From NCBI RefSeq assembly GCF_024397915.1, contig NZ_CP073347.1:2976001-3040000 (forward strand): a stretch of 64,000 nucleotides of DNA, read 5' to 3'. Below, piece by piece: positions 13,009-22,111 of this stretch. The translations under genes and the position numbers were made by a program. This DNA comes from Marinobacterium rhizophilum (lineage in GTDB: Bacteria > Pseudomonadota > Gammaproteobacteria > Pseudomonadales > Balneatricaceae). A model generated the notes under the pieces. That model was not told the origin of the DNA. It worked only from the letters and a program-made list of their open reading frames with translations, and ran no database searches. How positions within the stretch are numbered: the first letter of the stretch is position 1; each line of letters starts with the position of its first letter.

Positions 13009-13626
13009 TCAGTCTCCGGGTTGCAGCAGTTCGCGCACCGGGCGAAAACTGCGGCGATGTTCAGGCAGGGGCCCCAGACGACGCAGCGCGGCCAGATGGG
13101 CCGGCGTCGGGTAACCCTTGTGTTGCGCAAAGCCATAATCAGGGTGCAGGCGGTGCAGATCGGTCATTTCCTGGTCGCGCACCACCTTGGCGATTATCGA
13201 GGCGGCGCTGATGGCCGGCACCCTGGCATCCCCCTTGACAACCGCCTCGCTCGGACAGGGCAACGGCGGACAGCGGTTACCATCGATCAGCGCAAAATCC
13301 GGCGCCACGCCAAGGCCCGCCACCGCGCGCTGCATCGCCAGCATGGTGGCATGCAGAATATTCAGTTCGTCAATTTCGGCGGGGCTGGCCGAGGCCACGC
13401 ACCAGGCCAGCGCCCTGTCGCAAATTTGGGCGTACAGCGCCAGGCGCTTCTTTTCGCTTAGGGCCTTGGAGTCCGCAAGCCCTGCGATCGGGCGCGCCGG
13501 GTCCAGGATCACCGCCGCGGCCACCACGCTGCCCACCAGCGGACCTCGCCCAACCTCGTCGACACCGGCGACCTGCTTGCCCGCGCCCTGCTCAGCCGCG
13601 AAAAAATCAAACTCCTGTAACTGCAT
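13009..13626 (-). CDS. rnhB: Ribonuclease HII
   Basis: Removes ribonucleotides misincorporated in DNA by cutting RNA-DNA hybrids. The active-site motif VAGVDEVGRGPLVGSVVAAA at about residues 19-38 contains the Asp-Glu pair. A further motif DGNRCPPLPC and the conserved SASIIAKVVRDQEM-type segment (here AASIIAKVVRDQEMT) follow. Length is 205 residues. It directly abuts lpxB with no gap and precedes dnaE by 6 bp. Confidence 0.96.
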   Translation of the reverse strand: MQLQEFDFFAAEQGAGKQVAGVDEVGRGPLVGSVVAAAVILDPARPIAGLADSKALSEKKRLALYAQICDRALAWCVASASPAEIDELNILHATMLAMQRAVAGLGVAPDFALIDGNRCPPLPCPSEAVVKGDARVPAISAASIIAKVVRDQEMTDLHRLHPDYGFAQHKGYPTPAHLAALRRLGPLPEHRRSFRPVRELLQPGD

Positions 13627-14781
13627 TTACAGCGACCTGTCGGCGAGCAGCTGCACGATCGCATCGGCGGCGCGCTCATCGGCTTCACAGTTGAGCCGGG
13701 CGTGTATTTCGGTAAAACGCTGGCGCAGCATGGCGGCGTGCTCGCCATCTTCCAGCTGCTGCAGCAAAAGCGGGCCCAGCACCTCGGGGCGCACTTCGTC
13801 CTGCAGCACCTCCGGCACCAGGGGCGCATCGGCCAGCAGGTTGGGCAGGGAAATATAGCGACTCTTGATCAGGCGCGACAGAATCCGGTGCGTCAGCGAG
13901 GCCATGCGATAGGCCACTACCATCGGCTTTTTCAGCAGCATCGCTTCCAGGGTCGCAGTGCCGGAGGCGATCAGAATCACGTCCGCCGCCTGCATCAAGG
14001 TGCGAGACTGCTTCAAGTGCAGTTCGACCTGAAGATCGGCGAACTCGCCATCCAGCAGTTCACGCAGCGTCTGCAGCCGGGTCTGGTTCGCCGCCGGCAA
14101 CACAAAACGCAGTTCCGGCCGACGCTGCTTGAGCCAGCGGGCGGTTTCAAGAAAGGGCCGGGCCAGGTATTTCAGCTCGCCGCCACGACTGCCGGGCAGC
14201 AACGCCACAACCTCGGCCTCTTGCGGCAACGACAGCGCAGCACGGGCCTGGGCGGTATCGGGCTCAAACGGTATCTGGCTGGCCAGCGGGTGGCCGACAA
14301 AGCTGACTCGCTGGCCGTTGTCCTGGTAGAAGCGTGCTTCAAACGGGAACAGCGTCAGCATCAGGTCGGTAGTGCGCAGGATCTTGAACACGCGCTTGCG
14401 CCGCCAGGCCCAGACCGACGGGCTGACATAGTGCACCGTGGGTATGCCAGCGTCACGCAGCGCGCCTTCCAGGTTGAGGGTAAAGTCCGGCGCATCAATG
14501 CCGATAAACAGGTGCGGGCGCGTTGCGATGAAATGGCGCCGCAGGTCACGGCGAATGCCCATCAGTTCCGGCAGCCGGCCGAGAACCTCGACCAGCCCCA
14601 TCACCGACAGTCGCTCCATTGGATAGAGGGAACGCACGCCCTGGGCGATCATCAGGTCACCGCCGATGCCTTCAACTTCCAGATCGGGGTAGCGGCGGCG
14701 CAGTGCAGCAACCAGGCCCGCCCCCAGGATATCCCCGGAGGCTTCCCCTGCAACAATGCCGATACGCAAAGATGGTGACAC
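13627..14781 (-). CDS. lpxB: Lipid-A-disaccharide synthase
   Basis: Glycosyltransferase that joins UDP-2,3-diacylglucosamine and lipid X into the lipid A disaccharide at the inner membrane. Family motifs include IGIVAGEASGDILGAGLVAAL at the N-terminus, GIDAPDFTLNLE, HYVSPSVWAWRRKRV near residue 130 and LLPGSRGGELKYL near residue 195. Length is 384 residues. It continues the lpxD-fabZ-lpxA-lpxB order with a 6-bp gap after lpxA. Confidence 0.97.
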   Translation of the reverse strand: MSPSLRIGIVAGEASGDILGAGLVAALRRRYPDLEVEGIGGDLMIAQGVRSLYPMERLSVMGLVEVLGRLPELMGIRRDLRRHFIATRPHLFIGIDAPDFTLNLEGALRDAGIPTVHYVSPSVWAWRRKRVFKILRTTDLMLTLFPFEARFYQDNGQRVSFVGHPLASQIPFEPDTAQARAALSLPQEAEVVALLPGSRGGELKYLARPFLETARWLKQRRPELRFVLPAANQTRLQTLRELLDGEFADLQVELHLKQSRTLMQAADVILIASGTATLEAMLLKKPMVVAYRMASLTHRILSRLIKSRYISLPNLLADAPLVPEVLQDEVRPEVLGPLLLQQLEDGEHAAMLRQRFTEIHARLNCEADERAADAIVQLLADRSL

Positions 14782-14787
14782 CCGGCG

Positions 14788-15558
14788 CTACCGAATGATG
14801 CCGCGGGTCGAAGCCTGCAGCGAATCGATCAACAGTTGCAGCTCCGGGCAGCCATCACGCATCTGTCCGAGCTGCTCAAGCGCCTGCTCCAGCGTCAGGC
14901 GCTGGCGGAATACCACCTTGTAGGCCTGGCGCAGGGTGCGCAGGGCTTCGGGGGAGTAGCCCCGACGACGCAGCCCTTCGGTGTTGATACCGTGGGGTGT
15001 GGCCGTGTTGCCGGTGGCCATGACGTAGGCCGGTATATCCTTGAGCACCACGCTGCCGGCGCCGCACATCACATGGGCGCCGATACGGCAGAACTGGTGC
15101 ACGGCGGTGAAACCGCCCAGGATGGCATGGTCACCGACGTGCACATGACCTGCCAGGGCCGCGTTGTTGGCCAGGATGACATGGTCACCCACCATGCAGT
15201 CATGGGCCACATGGGTATTGGCCATAAACAGGTTATGGCTGCCGATACGGGTCAGGCTCTGGTCCTGCACCGTACCCCGGTGCACCGTCACGCCTTCGCG
15301 AAAGACGTTGTAGTCCCCCACTTCAAGGCGCGTCGGCTCACCGGCGTACTTCTTGTCCTGGCACTCCTCGCCGATGGAGGAAAACTGGAAGATGCGGTTG
15401 TGGCGCCCGATACGGGACGGACCCCGGATCACCACATGGGGGCCAATCACCGTGCCTTCCCCGATTTCCACATCGGGTCCGATGATACTCCAGGGGCCGA
15501 CCTCCACGTCGGACGCTATCTTGGCACTGGCATCAACTATGGCGCGGGAGTCGATCAA
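14788..15558 (-). CDS. lpxA: UDP-N-acetylglucosamine O-acyltransferase LpxA, TTG start
   Basis: First enzyme of lipid A synthesis, transferring a 3-hydroxyacyl chain from ACP to UDP-GlcNAc. The protein is a left-handed parallel beta helix of hexapeptide repeats (for example VGPWSIIGPDVEIGEGTVIG); the catalytic histidine is probably in NTHVAHDCMVGDH. The open frame reaches back to 15732, inside fabZ, but a TTG at 15558 gives 256 residues, matching the family. It encodes the expected N-terminus (start-IDSRAIVDASAKI) and lies 4 bp after the fabZ stop with an AGGTG ribosome site 7 bases upstream. I therefore use TTG. Confidence 0.93.
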   Translation of the reverse strand: MIDSRAIVDASAKIASDVEVGPWSIIGPDVEIGEGTVIGPHVVIRGPSRIGRHNRIFQFSSIGEECQDKKYAGEPTRLEVGDYNVFREGVTVHRGTVQDQSLTRIGSHNLFMANTHVAHDCMVGDHVILANNAALAGHVHVGDHAILGGFTAVHQFCRIGAHVMCGAGSVVLKDIPAYVMATGNTATPHGINTEGLRRRGYSPEALRTLRQAYKVVFRQRLTLEQALEQLGQMRDGCPELQLLIDSLQASTRGIIR

Positions 15559-15562
15559 GGGG

Positions 15563-16003
15563 TTACACCTTTCTATCTGCACACAGAATGGTTGCGGAGC
15601 TGACGGTATCGCCGTCGACGGAGGCGCGCACGGCAAACTTCCAGATACCACGGCGCTCGGATACCTTGCGAGCTTCCAGGCGCAGCTGGTCTCCGGGAAC
15701 CACCGGGCGCTTGAAACGCAGGTCGTCCGCACCTACAAAGTAGTAGATGGAGCCGTCCTGGGGCTTTTTATCCATGGTTTTGAAGCCAAGGATGCCCGCG
15801 GCCTGCGCCATTGCCTCGACGATCAGCACACCCGGCATAACCGGATGGTCGGGAAAATGGCCGTTAAAAAACGGCTCGTTCACTGTAACGTTCTTGATTG
15901 CGACGATGAACTCACCCACTTCCAGCTCAAGTACCCTGTCTACCAGCAGAAAAGGGTATCGGTGAGGCAGATACTCCCGGATTTCCTTAACGTCCATCAT
16001 CAT
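15563..16003 (-). CDS. fabZ: 3-hydroxyacyl-ACP dehydratase FabZ
   Basis: Dehydrates 3-hydroxyacyl-ACP in each round of fatty acid elongation. Hot-dog fold protein of 146 residues, with the family start EIREYLPHRYPFLLVDRVLE, containing the catalytic histidine, and the GHFPDHPVMPGVLIVEAMAQ motif with the catalytic glutamate. It starts with three consecutive ATG codons (16003 to 15995) that overlap the lpxD stop; which of them is used is unclear, and the third gives the most usual N-terminus. Confidence 0.97.
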   Translation of the reverse strand: MMMDVKEIREYLPHRYPFLLVDRVLELEVGEFIVAIKNVTVNEPFFNGHFPDHPVMPGVLIVEAMAQAAGILGFKTMDKKPQDGSIYYFVGADDLRFKRPVVPGDQLRLEARKVSERRGIWKFAVRASVDGDTVSSATILCADRKV

Positions 16004-17052
16004 TCTTTATGACCTTCAATAGAATTAAGCTCGATTGTCTGTTCCAGTTTTGCAACACGCCGGGAGAGCTCATCCAGCTGCTTGAAACGCACCACGTTGC
16101 GCTTCCAGCTCCCGTGCGGCTGCAGTCCCGTGCCTGACGAATAGGCGCCAGGCTGGGAAATCGACTTGCTCACCAGGGACATGGCGGTGATGTGAGTCCC
16201 CGCAGCAATCGTCAGGTGGCCGGTAATACCCGACAGTCCCGCGATGGTACAGCGCTCGCCGATTTTAGTGCTTCCGGCTACAGCGGTACAGCCGGCGATC
16301 GCCGTGCCCGCGCCTATCTGCACGTTGTGTGCGATCTGAACCTGGTTATCCAGTTTCACACCGTCGCCGATGCAGGTGTCATCCAGCGCACCCCGGTCAA
16401 TCGTGGTGCCTGCACCAATCTCGACATCATTCCCGACCCGGACACCGCCGAGCTGGCAAATCTTCACCCAGTTGCCCGAGTCGGGCGCAAAACCAAAGCC
16501 ATCGGCGCCGAGTACCGCACCGGAATGCACGATACAGCGGGCTCCCAGAGAGACGTTATCATACAGCACCACACCGGCCTCGACGCGGCTGTTTTCACCC
16601 ACCTGGCAGTCGGCACCGATAACCGCATGGGGACCGACAAATGCCCCGGCGCCAATCTGGCTGCCGGCGCCAATCACAGCCAGGGCAGAGACTTCGGCCG
16701 TGGGGTCCAGCTGCACGGTATCGGCAACAACGGCACTGGGGTGAACGCCGGGGCGGGACGGCTGGCGCCAATCAAATAGCTGGCTAACGCGGGCATAGGC
16801 CAGGTAGGGGTCATCCACCTCGATTGCCGCCTGGGGCACTGAATCCAGGTGCTCCGTGCGCACCAGTACGGCCGCAGCGTTAGTGGAACGCAACTGGGGC
16901 AAATAACGGCCGTTGGCAAAAAACGAAAGCTGGCCTGGGCCAGCTGATTGCAACGTCGCAAGGCCGTGGACCCGGCCTTGCGGATCCCCGTGCACCTTGC
17001 CGCCGACCCGGTCGGCGATGTCCTGCAGTCTGATAGTGGGAGTAGCCGCCAT
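16000..17052 (-). CDS. lpxD: UDP-3-O-(3-hydroxyacyl)glucosamine N-acyltransferase
   Basis: Third step of lipid A synthesis: N-acylation of UDP-3-O-acylglucosamine. The 350 residues contain an N-terminal uridine-binding domain (PTIRLQDIADRVGG, QLSFFANGRYLPQLRST) and a hexapeptide-repeat beta helix from about residue 105. The catalytic histidine is likely in VQIAHNVQIGAGTAIAG. The C-terminal helix (QLDELSRRVAKLEQTIE) has the acyl-carrier-protein contact character of the family. It overlaps fabZ at the stop and follows skp by 6 bp. Confidence 0.97.
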   Translation of the reverse strand: MAATPTIRLQDIADRVGGKVHGDPQGRVHGLATLQSAGPGQLSFFANGRYLPQLRSTNAAAVLVRTEHLDSVPQAAIEVDDPYLAYARVSQLFDWRQPSRPGVHPSAVVADTVQLDPTAEVSALAVIGAGSQIGAGAFVGPHAVIGADCQVGENSRVEAGVVLYDNVSLGARCIVHSGAVLGADGFGFAPDSGNWVKICQLGGVRVGNDVEIGAGTTIDRGALDDTCIGDGVKLDNQVQIAHNVQIGAGTAIAGCTAVAGSTKIGERCTIAGLSGITGHLTIAAGTHITAMSLVSKSISQPGAYSSGTGLQPHGSWKRNVVRFKQLDELSRRVAKLEQTIELNSIEGHKE

Positions 17053-17058
17053 AGGGCC

Positions 17059-17559
17059 CTACAGCTTGTTCAGCTGTTCGATAACCAGGGGAGTGATATC
17101 CAGCTCGCTACGGATAAACACCGTCGCCTGCTTGGCCAGCACCACGTCAAATCCTTTTTGCTTGATCAGTTCCCGAATGACCTGGTCCAGCTTGGGGCGC
17201 ATTTCCGTCAGAAAAGCGCGCTCACGCTCGGCCCGTTTTTGCTGCAGCTCCTGCCCCATTTTCTGATACTGACCGTAGGCCTTTTGAAACTGCAGGGCGA
17301 GCTGCTTGGCATCTTCGCTCGACTGCAGTCCCTGGTTCTTGCGCAGCTTGTCCTGCAGTCCCTTGGCCTGCTTTTCCATCTCGACGACCTGTTTTTCCTC
17401 GGAGGCCAGCTCGCGCTTGAGCTCTTCCCGGAAACTGGCCGCGGCACTGGATTTCAGCAGCGCTTCTTCGACACTCAGTACAGCAATGGATTCAGCCGCG
17501 GCCTGCAGTGAAAACACCGCAACCAGAACCAGCAGCATGCCACGAATTACGTTCATCAT
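17059..17559 (-). CDS. skp: Periplasmic chaperone Skp/OmpH
   Basis: Trimeric periplasmic chaperone that carries unfolded outer-membrane proteins to the Bam complex. It has a cleavable signal peptide (residues 1-22, ending LQAAAES), a short beta region and long charged helices rich in Lys, Glu and Gln (about 40-125) that form the tentacles. A C-terminal segment (IRELIKQKGFDVVLAKQATV) completes the body. The length of 166 residues fits OmpH proteins. Between bamA and lpxD, as in most gammaproteobacteria. Confidence 0.93.
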   Translation of the reverse strand: MMNVIRGMLLVLVAVFSLQAAAESIAVLSVEEALLKSSAAASFREELKRELASEEKQVVEMEKQAKGLQDKLRKNQGLQSSEDAKQLALQFQKAYGQYQKMGQELQQKRAERERAFLTEMRPKLDQVIRELIKQKGFDVVLAKQATVFIRSELDITPLVIEQLNKL

Positions 17560-17565
17560 AGATCC

Positions 17566-19887
17566 TTAAAAGGTCTGCCCCAGGGCAAACTGGAAGAATT
17601 CAGTATCGTCTTCAGACTGATCGTTCAGCGGTACCGCCAGCGCGATGGACAGCGGCCCCACGGGTGTCAGCCAGCTAAGACCCACACCCACCGAGTAGCG
17701 GATGTCGCCAAAATCAACGCCTTCGCTGCAGTTGACGGCGCCCGCCAGGCATTCCGTCGTATAGACGTTGCCGGCATCCATAAACGCCAGGGTACGCCAG
17801 CCCGTCTGATCACTGATAAAGGGCGTCGGGAAGATCAGCTCCAGCGAGCCCACCACCAGCACGTTGCCACCGAAGGGGTCTGCATCGTCACTGGAATCAC
17901 GCGGACCCAGGGAGTTGTTCTTGTAGCCGCGCACGGTTTTCAGGCCACCGGCGTAGTAGTTCTTGAAGAACGGATAGGCATTGCCACCCAGGCTGTCGGC
18001 GTAGCCGATACGGCCACCAGCACCCAGCACCCAGCTCTCGACACTGTTCAGCGGCTTGAAATACTCGGCGCGGTAGAGCCCCTTCATGTAGCTCAGATCA
18101 CTGCCCGGCACGGCGGCTTCGAGCGACAGGCTCTGGGAATAGCCACTGGTCGGGAAAAGGCCCCGGTTCAGATGGTTGTCGGTCCAGGACGCCTTCAGCA
18201 GCCAGTTCAGGTAGGTATCGTCCCCCTCCTCGTCGATAAAGTTAATGATTTCATCGGCGGTGGAGTCAAAGGTATTGATGGTGATGGACTCAAAACCAGC
18301 CCCGAAGCTCAGACGCTGAAAATCGTCGATCGGGTAGCCGAAGTTGACACCGGCACCATACTCATCCGTGGTGTAGCTACTGACATCATCTTCATCAAAA
18401 TCGCGCTCGCGGTAGAAGACGTCAAAGCCACGGCTAACGCCATCCACTGTGTAGAACGGATCGGTATAGTTGAAGCTGTATTCGGTCAGGGTCGAGCTGT
18501 TGGACAGGTTAAAGCCCACCTTCTTGCCGCTGCCAAAGAAGTTATCCTGCTGCACGCCCAGCTGCAGAATAATGCCGTCGTTCTGGGAGAAACCCACCGC
18601 TGCGGTGAACTGGCCCGACGGCTGTTCCGTGACCGTGTATTCCACATCCACCTGGTCGTTGGTGCCGGGCACCGGGCGCGTCTGCACGTCTACCGACTTG
18701 AAGTAACCGGTGCGGGACAGGCGCTCCTTGGAGCCTTCGATCTTGTCAGCGGAGGCAAGGCCCGCTTCCATTTGCGTCAGCTGCTGGCGCACAACCTCAT
18801 CGGCAGTCGTCGTATTGCCCTTGATCAGGATGCGACGCACATAGGTACGCTGCCCCGGTTCGACAAAGTAGCGCAGGGATACAGTGTTGTCCTCTTCGTG
18901 CAACGTCGGCACGGGGCTGACATTGGCAAACATGTAACCGTTGTCGCCCAGCTTGCGCACCAGTCGCTCCTGGGACTCGGTCATGCGCTGGCGCGAGAAC
19001 ACCTGCTCGGCCTCGATTTGCAGTTCGGTTTCCAGCTCTTCGCGCGGCACGGCCAGGGTACCGGCCAGGTCAACGTCCCGTACCCGGTACTGCTCGCCTT
19101 CGGTCACGTTAACCGTGATGTAGACGTTTTTCTTGTCCGGCGAGATGCTGACCTGGGTAGAATCAACGGCAAAGTTGATATAGCCGCGGTCCAGGTACCA
19201 GGAACGCAGGCGCTCAATATCCCCGGCGAGTTTCTCCCGCGAGTAGCGGTCATCATCGGTGATAAAGCTCCAGAAGCTTGGCAGTTTCAGCTCAAACAGC
19301 TGCCCCAGAGTTTCATCGTCAAAGACGCTGTTACCGACCACATTGATGTGCTGAATGGTGGCGACTTCGCCTTCGCGAATATCGATATTCAGTGCCACCC
19401 GGTTCCCCGGCAGCGTTTCGACGTCAGCCGACACGGCCGCACCGTAGCGCCCCTGTGCCACATAAAGCCGCTGCAGATCCAGCTGAATGCGGTCCAGCGC
19501 AGCACGTTTGAAGACTTCCCCTTCCTGCAAACCACTCTGCTTCAGACCATCGAGCAGATCCTTTTCCTTGAGTACCTTGTTGCCTTCAAGACGGATCAGG
19601 CTCACCGACGGCCGTTCTTTCAGGCGCAGTACCAGGACATCACCATCACGCAGCAATTCGACGTCGTCAAAGTACCCGGAGCCGAACAGCTGTCGCGAGG
19701 CCCGAGTCAGGTCGTATTGCGAAACCAGGTCTCCGGTGGCAATCGGGAAGTTTCGAAACACGTTCCCGGGCTCGATCCGCTGCAGCCCCTCCAGACGGAT
19801 ATCGGTTACGGTAAAAGGTGTGATGGCGGCGTGCGCCAGACTCCCCCAGCATATCAGGGAGAAAAGAAGCCCCAGTCTGAGTTTCAT
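17566..19887 (-). CDS. bamA: Outer membrane protein assembly factor BamA
   Basis: Core subunit of the Bam machine that inserts beta-barrel proteins into the outer membrane. The 773 residues comprise a signal peptide (1-20, ending AHA), five POTRA repeats (about 22-420; the first begins FTVTDIRLEGLQRIEPG) and a 16-strand barrel. The VRGYKNNSLGPRD motif corresponds to the conserved RGF/RGY element of the barrel-internal loop. The last residue is Phe (FALGQTF), the usual outer-membrane signal. Precedes skp by 6 bp. Confidence 0.98.
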   Translation of the reverse strand: MKLRLGLLFSLICWGSLAHAAITPFTVTDIRLEGLQRIEPGNVFRNFPIATGDLVSQYDLTRASRQLFGSGYFDDVELLRDGDVLVLRLKERPSVSLIRLEGNKVLKEKDLLDGLKQSGLQEGEVFKRAALDRIQLDLQRLYVAQGRYGAAVSADVETLPGNRVALNIDIREGEVATIQHINVVGNSVFDDETLGQLFELKLPSFWSFITDDDRYSREKLAGDIERLRSWYLDRGYINFAVDSTQVSISPDKKNVYITVNVTEGEQYRVRDVDLAGTLAVPREELETELQIEAEQVFSRQRMTESQERLVRKLGDNGYMFANVSPVPTLHEEDNTVSLRYFVEPGQRTYVRRILIKGNTTTADEVVRQQLTQMEAGLASADKIEGSKERLSRTGYFKSVDVQTRPVPGTNDQVDVEYTVTEQPSGQFTAAVGFSQNDGIILQLGVQQDNFFGSGKKVGFNLSNSSTLTEYSFNYTDPFYTVDGVSRGFDVFYRERDFDEDDVSSYTTDEYGAGVNFGYPIDDFQRLSFGAGFESITINTFDSTADEIINFIDEEGDDTYLNWLLKASWTDNHLNRGLFPTSGYSQSLSLEAAVPGSDLSYMKGLYRAEYFKPLNSVESWVLGAGGRIGYADSLGGNAYPFFKNYYAGGLKTVRGYKNNSLGPRDSSDDADPFGGNVLVVGSLELIFPTPFISDQTGWRTLAFMDAGNVYTTECLAGAVNCSEGVDFGDIRYSVGVGLSWLTPVGPLSIALAVPLNDQSEDDTEFFQFALGQTF

Positions 19888-19933
19888 GAACTACTTCTTA
19901 TTCCGTGGAAAAAATCAGGCAACCATGCCATTT

Positions 19934-21286
19934 CTACAGCCGCATCAGGTCATTAACGATTGCAACTGCCATCAGGGTAAACAATAAGGCCATGCCAATT
20001 CTGAGCCCGAACATCTGCACCCGCTCACTCACGGGTTTGCCGCGCAATGCCTCAAGCCCGTAGTAAAACAGGTGCCCGCCATCCAGCATCGGGATCGGGA
20101 GCAGATTCAGCACCCCAAGACTAATACTCAGATATGCCAGAAAACTGACAAAGGACTCGAGTCCGGACGCCGCCGAAGCCCCAGCCACTTTAGCAATGGT
20201 GATCGGGCCGCTCAAGTTTTTTACCGAGATCACACCCTCGAGCATTTTCCAGATGGATTCGAGGGTAAGCCCGATCATCTGGCCGGTCTTGGAGACCGCC
20301 ACACCCAGCGCCTCAACCGGCCCGTAACGCAGGGTTCGTTCCAGCTCGCTCGGCCAGTTGACCGGTTGCACACCGGCACCGATATAGCCGATCGGGCCGT
20401 CCTCGCTTTCACGCAACTGCGGCCTGAGCTCAATAGCAATCCGGCTTCCATTGCGATCCACCACCAGCTGCAGCGAAGTATCCGCACTGGCACGCACCCG
20501 CTCAACCAGAGCCATCCAGTCTGCAATGGCAACACCATCGATGCTCAGCACCCGATCCCCGGTCTGCAGACCGGCGGCGGCGGCCTGCCCGTCCGGCAGC
20601 AACTGGCCGATAACCGCCGGCACCGGCGGCTGGTAGGGCCGCAGCCCGATCGCCCGCAACGGGCTCTCACGCTCCACATCCACCTGCCAGGCATCCAGCC
20701 GCAGCGGATAGGTCACCGGCGATGCGCCATCCGTATAGCGCACGCGCAGCTGCAGCGTGCGGCTCTCGCCGATGTGTGACGCCAGGCGCAGGTTAAGCTC
20801 TTCCCAGGACTGCAGGCTGTGGGCATCAAGCCCCACCACTTCGCCGCCAGGCTCCACCCCCGCCTCGTAGGCCGGTGTCCCCGGCAGCACCTGACCGATC
20901 ACCGGCGCCACCGTATTGACACCACTGACATACATGAACCAGTACGCCAGCACGGCAAACAGCAGGTTGACCACAGGCCCCGCCGCCACTATGGCACTGC
21001 GGGCCCACAGCGGCTTGTTGTTGAACGCCTGGGCGCGCAGCGCTTCGGGCACCGCCTCTTCACGCTCATCCAGCATGCGCACATAGCCGCCCAGCGGAAT
21101 CGCCGCCACGACGAACTCGGTACCCTGGCGGTCGCGCCGCGACCACAGCGGCTTGCCGAACCCCACGGAAAAACGCAGCACCTTGACGCCACAGCGCCTG
21201 GCGACCCAGAAATGGCCCCATTCATGGATGGTGACCAGCAGGCCCAGGGTAACCAGGGTGGCGAGCAGGGTGTGCAGAATACTCAT
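19934..21286 (-). CDS. rseP: Site-2 protease RseP
   Basis: Inner-membrane zinc metalloprotease that cuts anti-sigma factors in regulated intramembrane proteolysis and clears signal-peptide remnants. The HExxH site is in TIHEWGHFWVARRCGV near residues 20-35. Two PDZ domains lie in the middle (VIGQVLPGTPAYEAGVEPGG and VIGQLLPDGQAAAAGLQTGD). The second metal/membrane motif LNLLPIPMLDGGHLFYY is near residue 395. Length 450 is typical. Only 18 bp separate it from cdsA, where dxr normally lies. Confidence 0.96.
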   Translation of the reverse strand: MSILHTLLATLVTLGLLVTIHEWGHFWVARRCGVKVLRFSVGFGKPLWSRRDRQGTEFVVAAIPLGGYVRMLDEREEAVPEALRAQAFNNKPLWARSAIVAAGPVVNLLFAVLAYWFMYVSGVNTVAPVIGQVLPGTPAYEAGVEPGGEVVGLDAHSLQSWEELNLRLASHIGESRTLQLRVRYTDGASPVTYPLRLDAWQVDVERESPLRAIGLRPYQPPVPAVIGQLLPDGQAAAAGLQTGDRVLSIDGVAIADWMALVERVRASADTSLQLVVDRNGSRIAIELRPQLRESEDGPIGYIGAGVQPVNWPSELERTLRYGPVEALGVAVSKTGQMIGLTLESIWKMLEGVISVKNLSGPITIAKVAGASAASGLESFVSFLAYLSISLGVLNLLPIPMLDGGHLFYYGLEALRGKPVSERVQMFGLRIGMALLFTLMAVAIVNDLMRL

Positions 21287-21304
21287 CTAAACTCCAGGCC
21301 CAAG

Positions 21305-22111
21305 TCAGGCAATCAGCCACAGCCCCAGCACAAACACCGGAGCTGCCGCCGTGAGACTGTCAATTCGATCCAGCACGCCGCCATGCCCTGGCAACATGCA
21401 ACCGCTGTCCTTGATGCCCTGATGCCGCTTGAGCAGGCTCTCGAACAGGTCACCCAGCACGGACGCCAGCCCCGTACAGAGGGACAGCACGACGAGGTAG
21501 ACCAGCTGCACCAGCGGGAGTTCACGACTCACACCATAAACCGCACCAACCAGCAGACAGCAGAACAGACCGCCCCACAAGCCCTCGCGCGTCTTGCCGG
21601 GGCTGACATGGGGCGCCAGCTTGTTGCGCCCCCAGGTCTTGCCGCTGATATAGGCACCGATATCCGACGCCCACACCAGCAACAGCAGCAACAATATCAG
21701 CACGCCACCCTGATCGAGCCGCTTGAGCTCCACCAGCGCAAACCAGCTACTGACCAGCACCAAGTAGCCGATACCCAATCGACTGCCCCGGGTACGCCAG
21801 AAGCCCACGCGCGGATACCTCACCACCCAGTAGAGCGCCAGCAGCCAGAACAGCACACTGAGCAGCATCAGCGCCTGCACCGGCACCCAGAACTTCACAA
21901 CAATACAGAGTCCGAGCAGCGCCCCAAGACCGGCACTGAACCACAGCCGCGCGGACAGCCGTTCAAAGCCCGCCAGCTGGCTCCATTCCCAGGCTCCCAG
22001 CACCATGGCCACCGCCACAAAAAGCTCGAAGCCCGCCAATGGCAGCAAAAAAACACCTGCCAGGGTAACCGGCGCCAGAACCAGTGCCGTAAGTAGTCGC
22101 TGTTTAAGCAC
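21305..22111 (-). CDS. cdsA: Phosphatidate cytidylyltransferase
   Basis: Makes CDP-diacylglycerol from phosphatidic acid and CTP, the branch point of phospholipid synthesis. A polytopic membrane protein of 268 residues with the family signature SLLKRHQGIKDSGCMLPGHG followed by GVLDRIDSL near the C-terminus. The start codon overlaps uppS by 8 bp. Confidence 0.96.
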   Translation of the reverse strand: MLKQRLLTALVLAPVTLAGVFLLPLAGFELFVAVAMVLGAWEWSQLAGFERLSARLWFSAGLGALLGLCIVVKFWVPVQALMLLSVLFWLLALYWVVRYPRVGFWRTRGSRLGIGYLVLVSSWFALVELKRLDQGGVLILLLLLLVWASDIGAYISGKTWGRNKLAPHVSPGKTREGLWGGLFCCLLVGAVYGVSRELPLVQLVYLVVLSLCTGLASVLGDLFESLLKRHQGIKDSGCMLPGHGGVLDRIDSLTAAAPVFVLGLWLIA

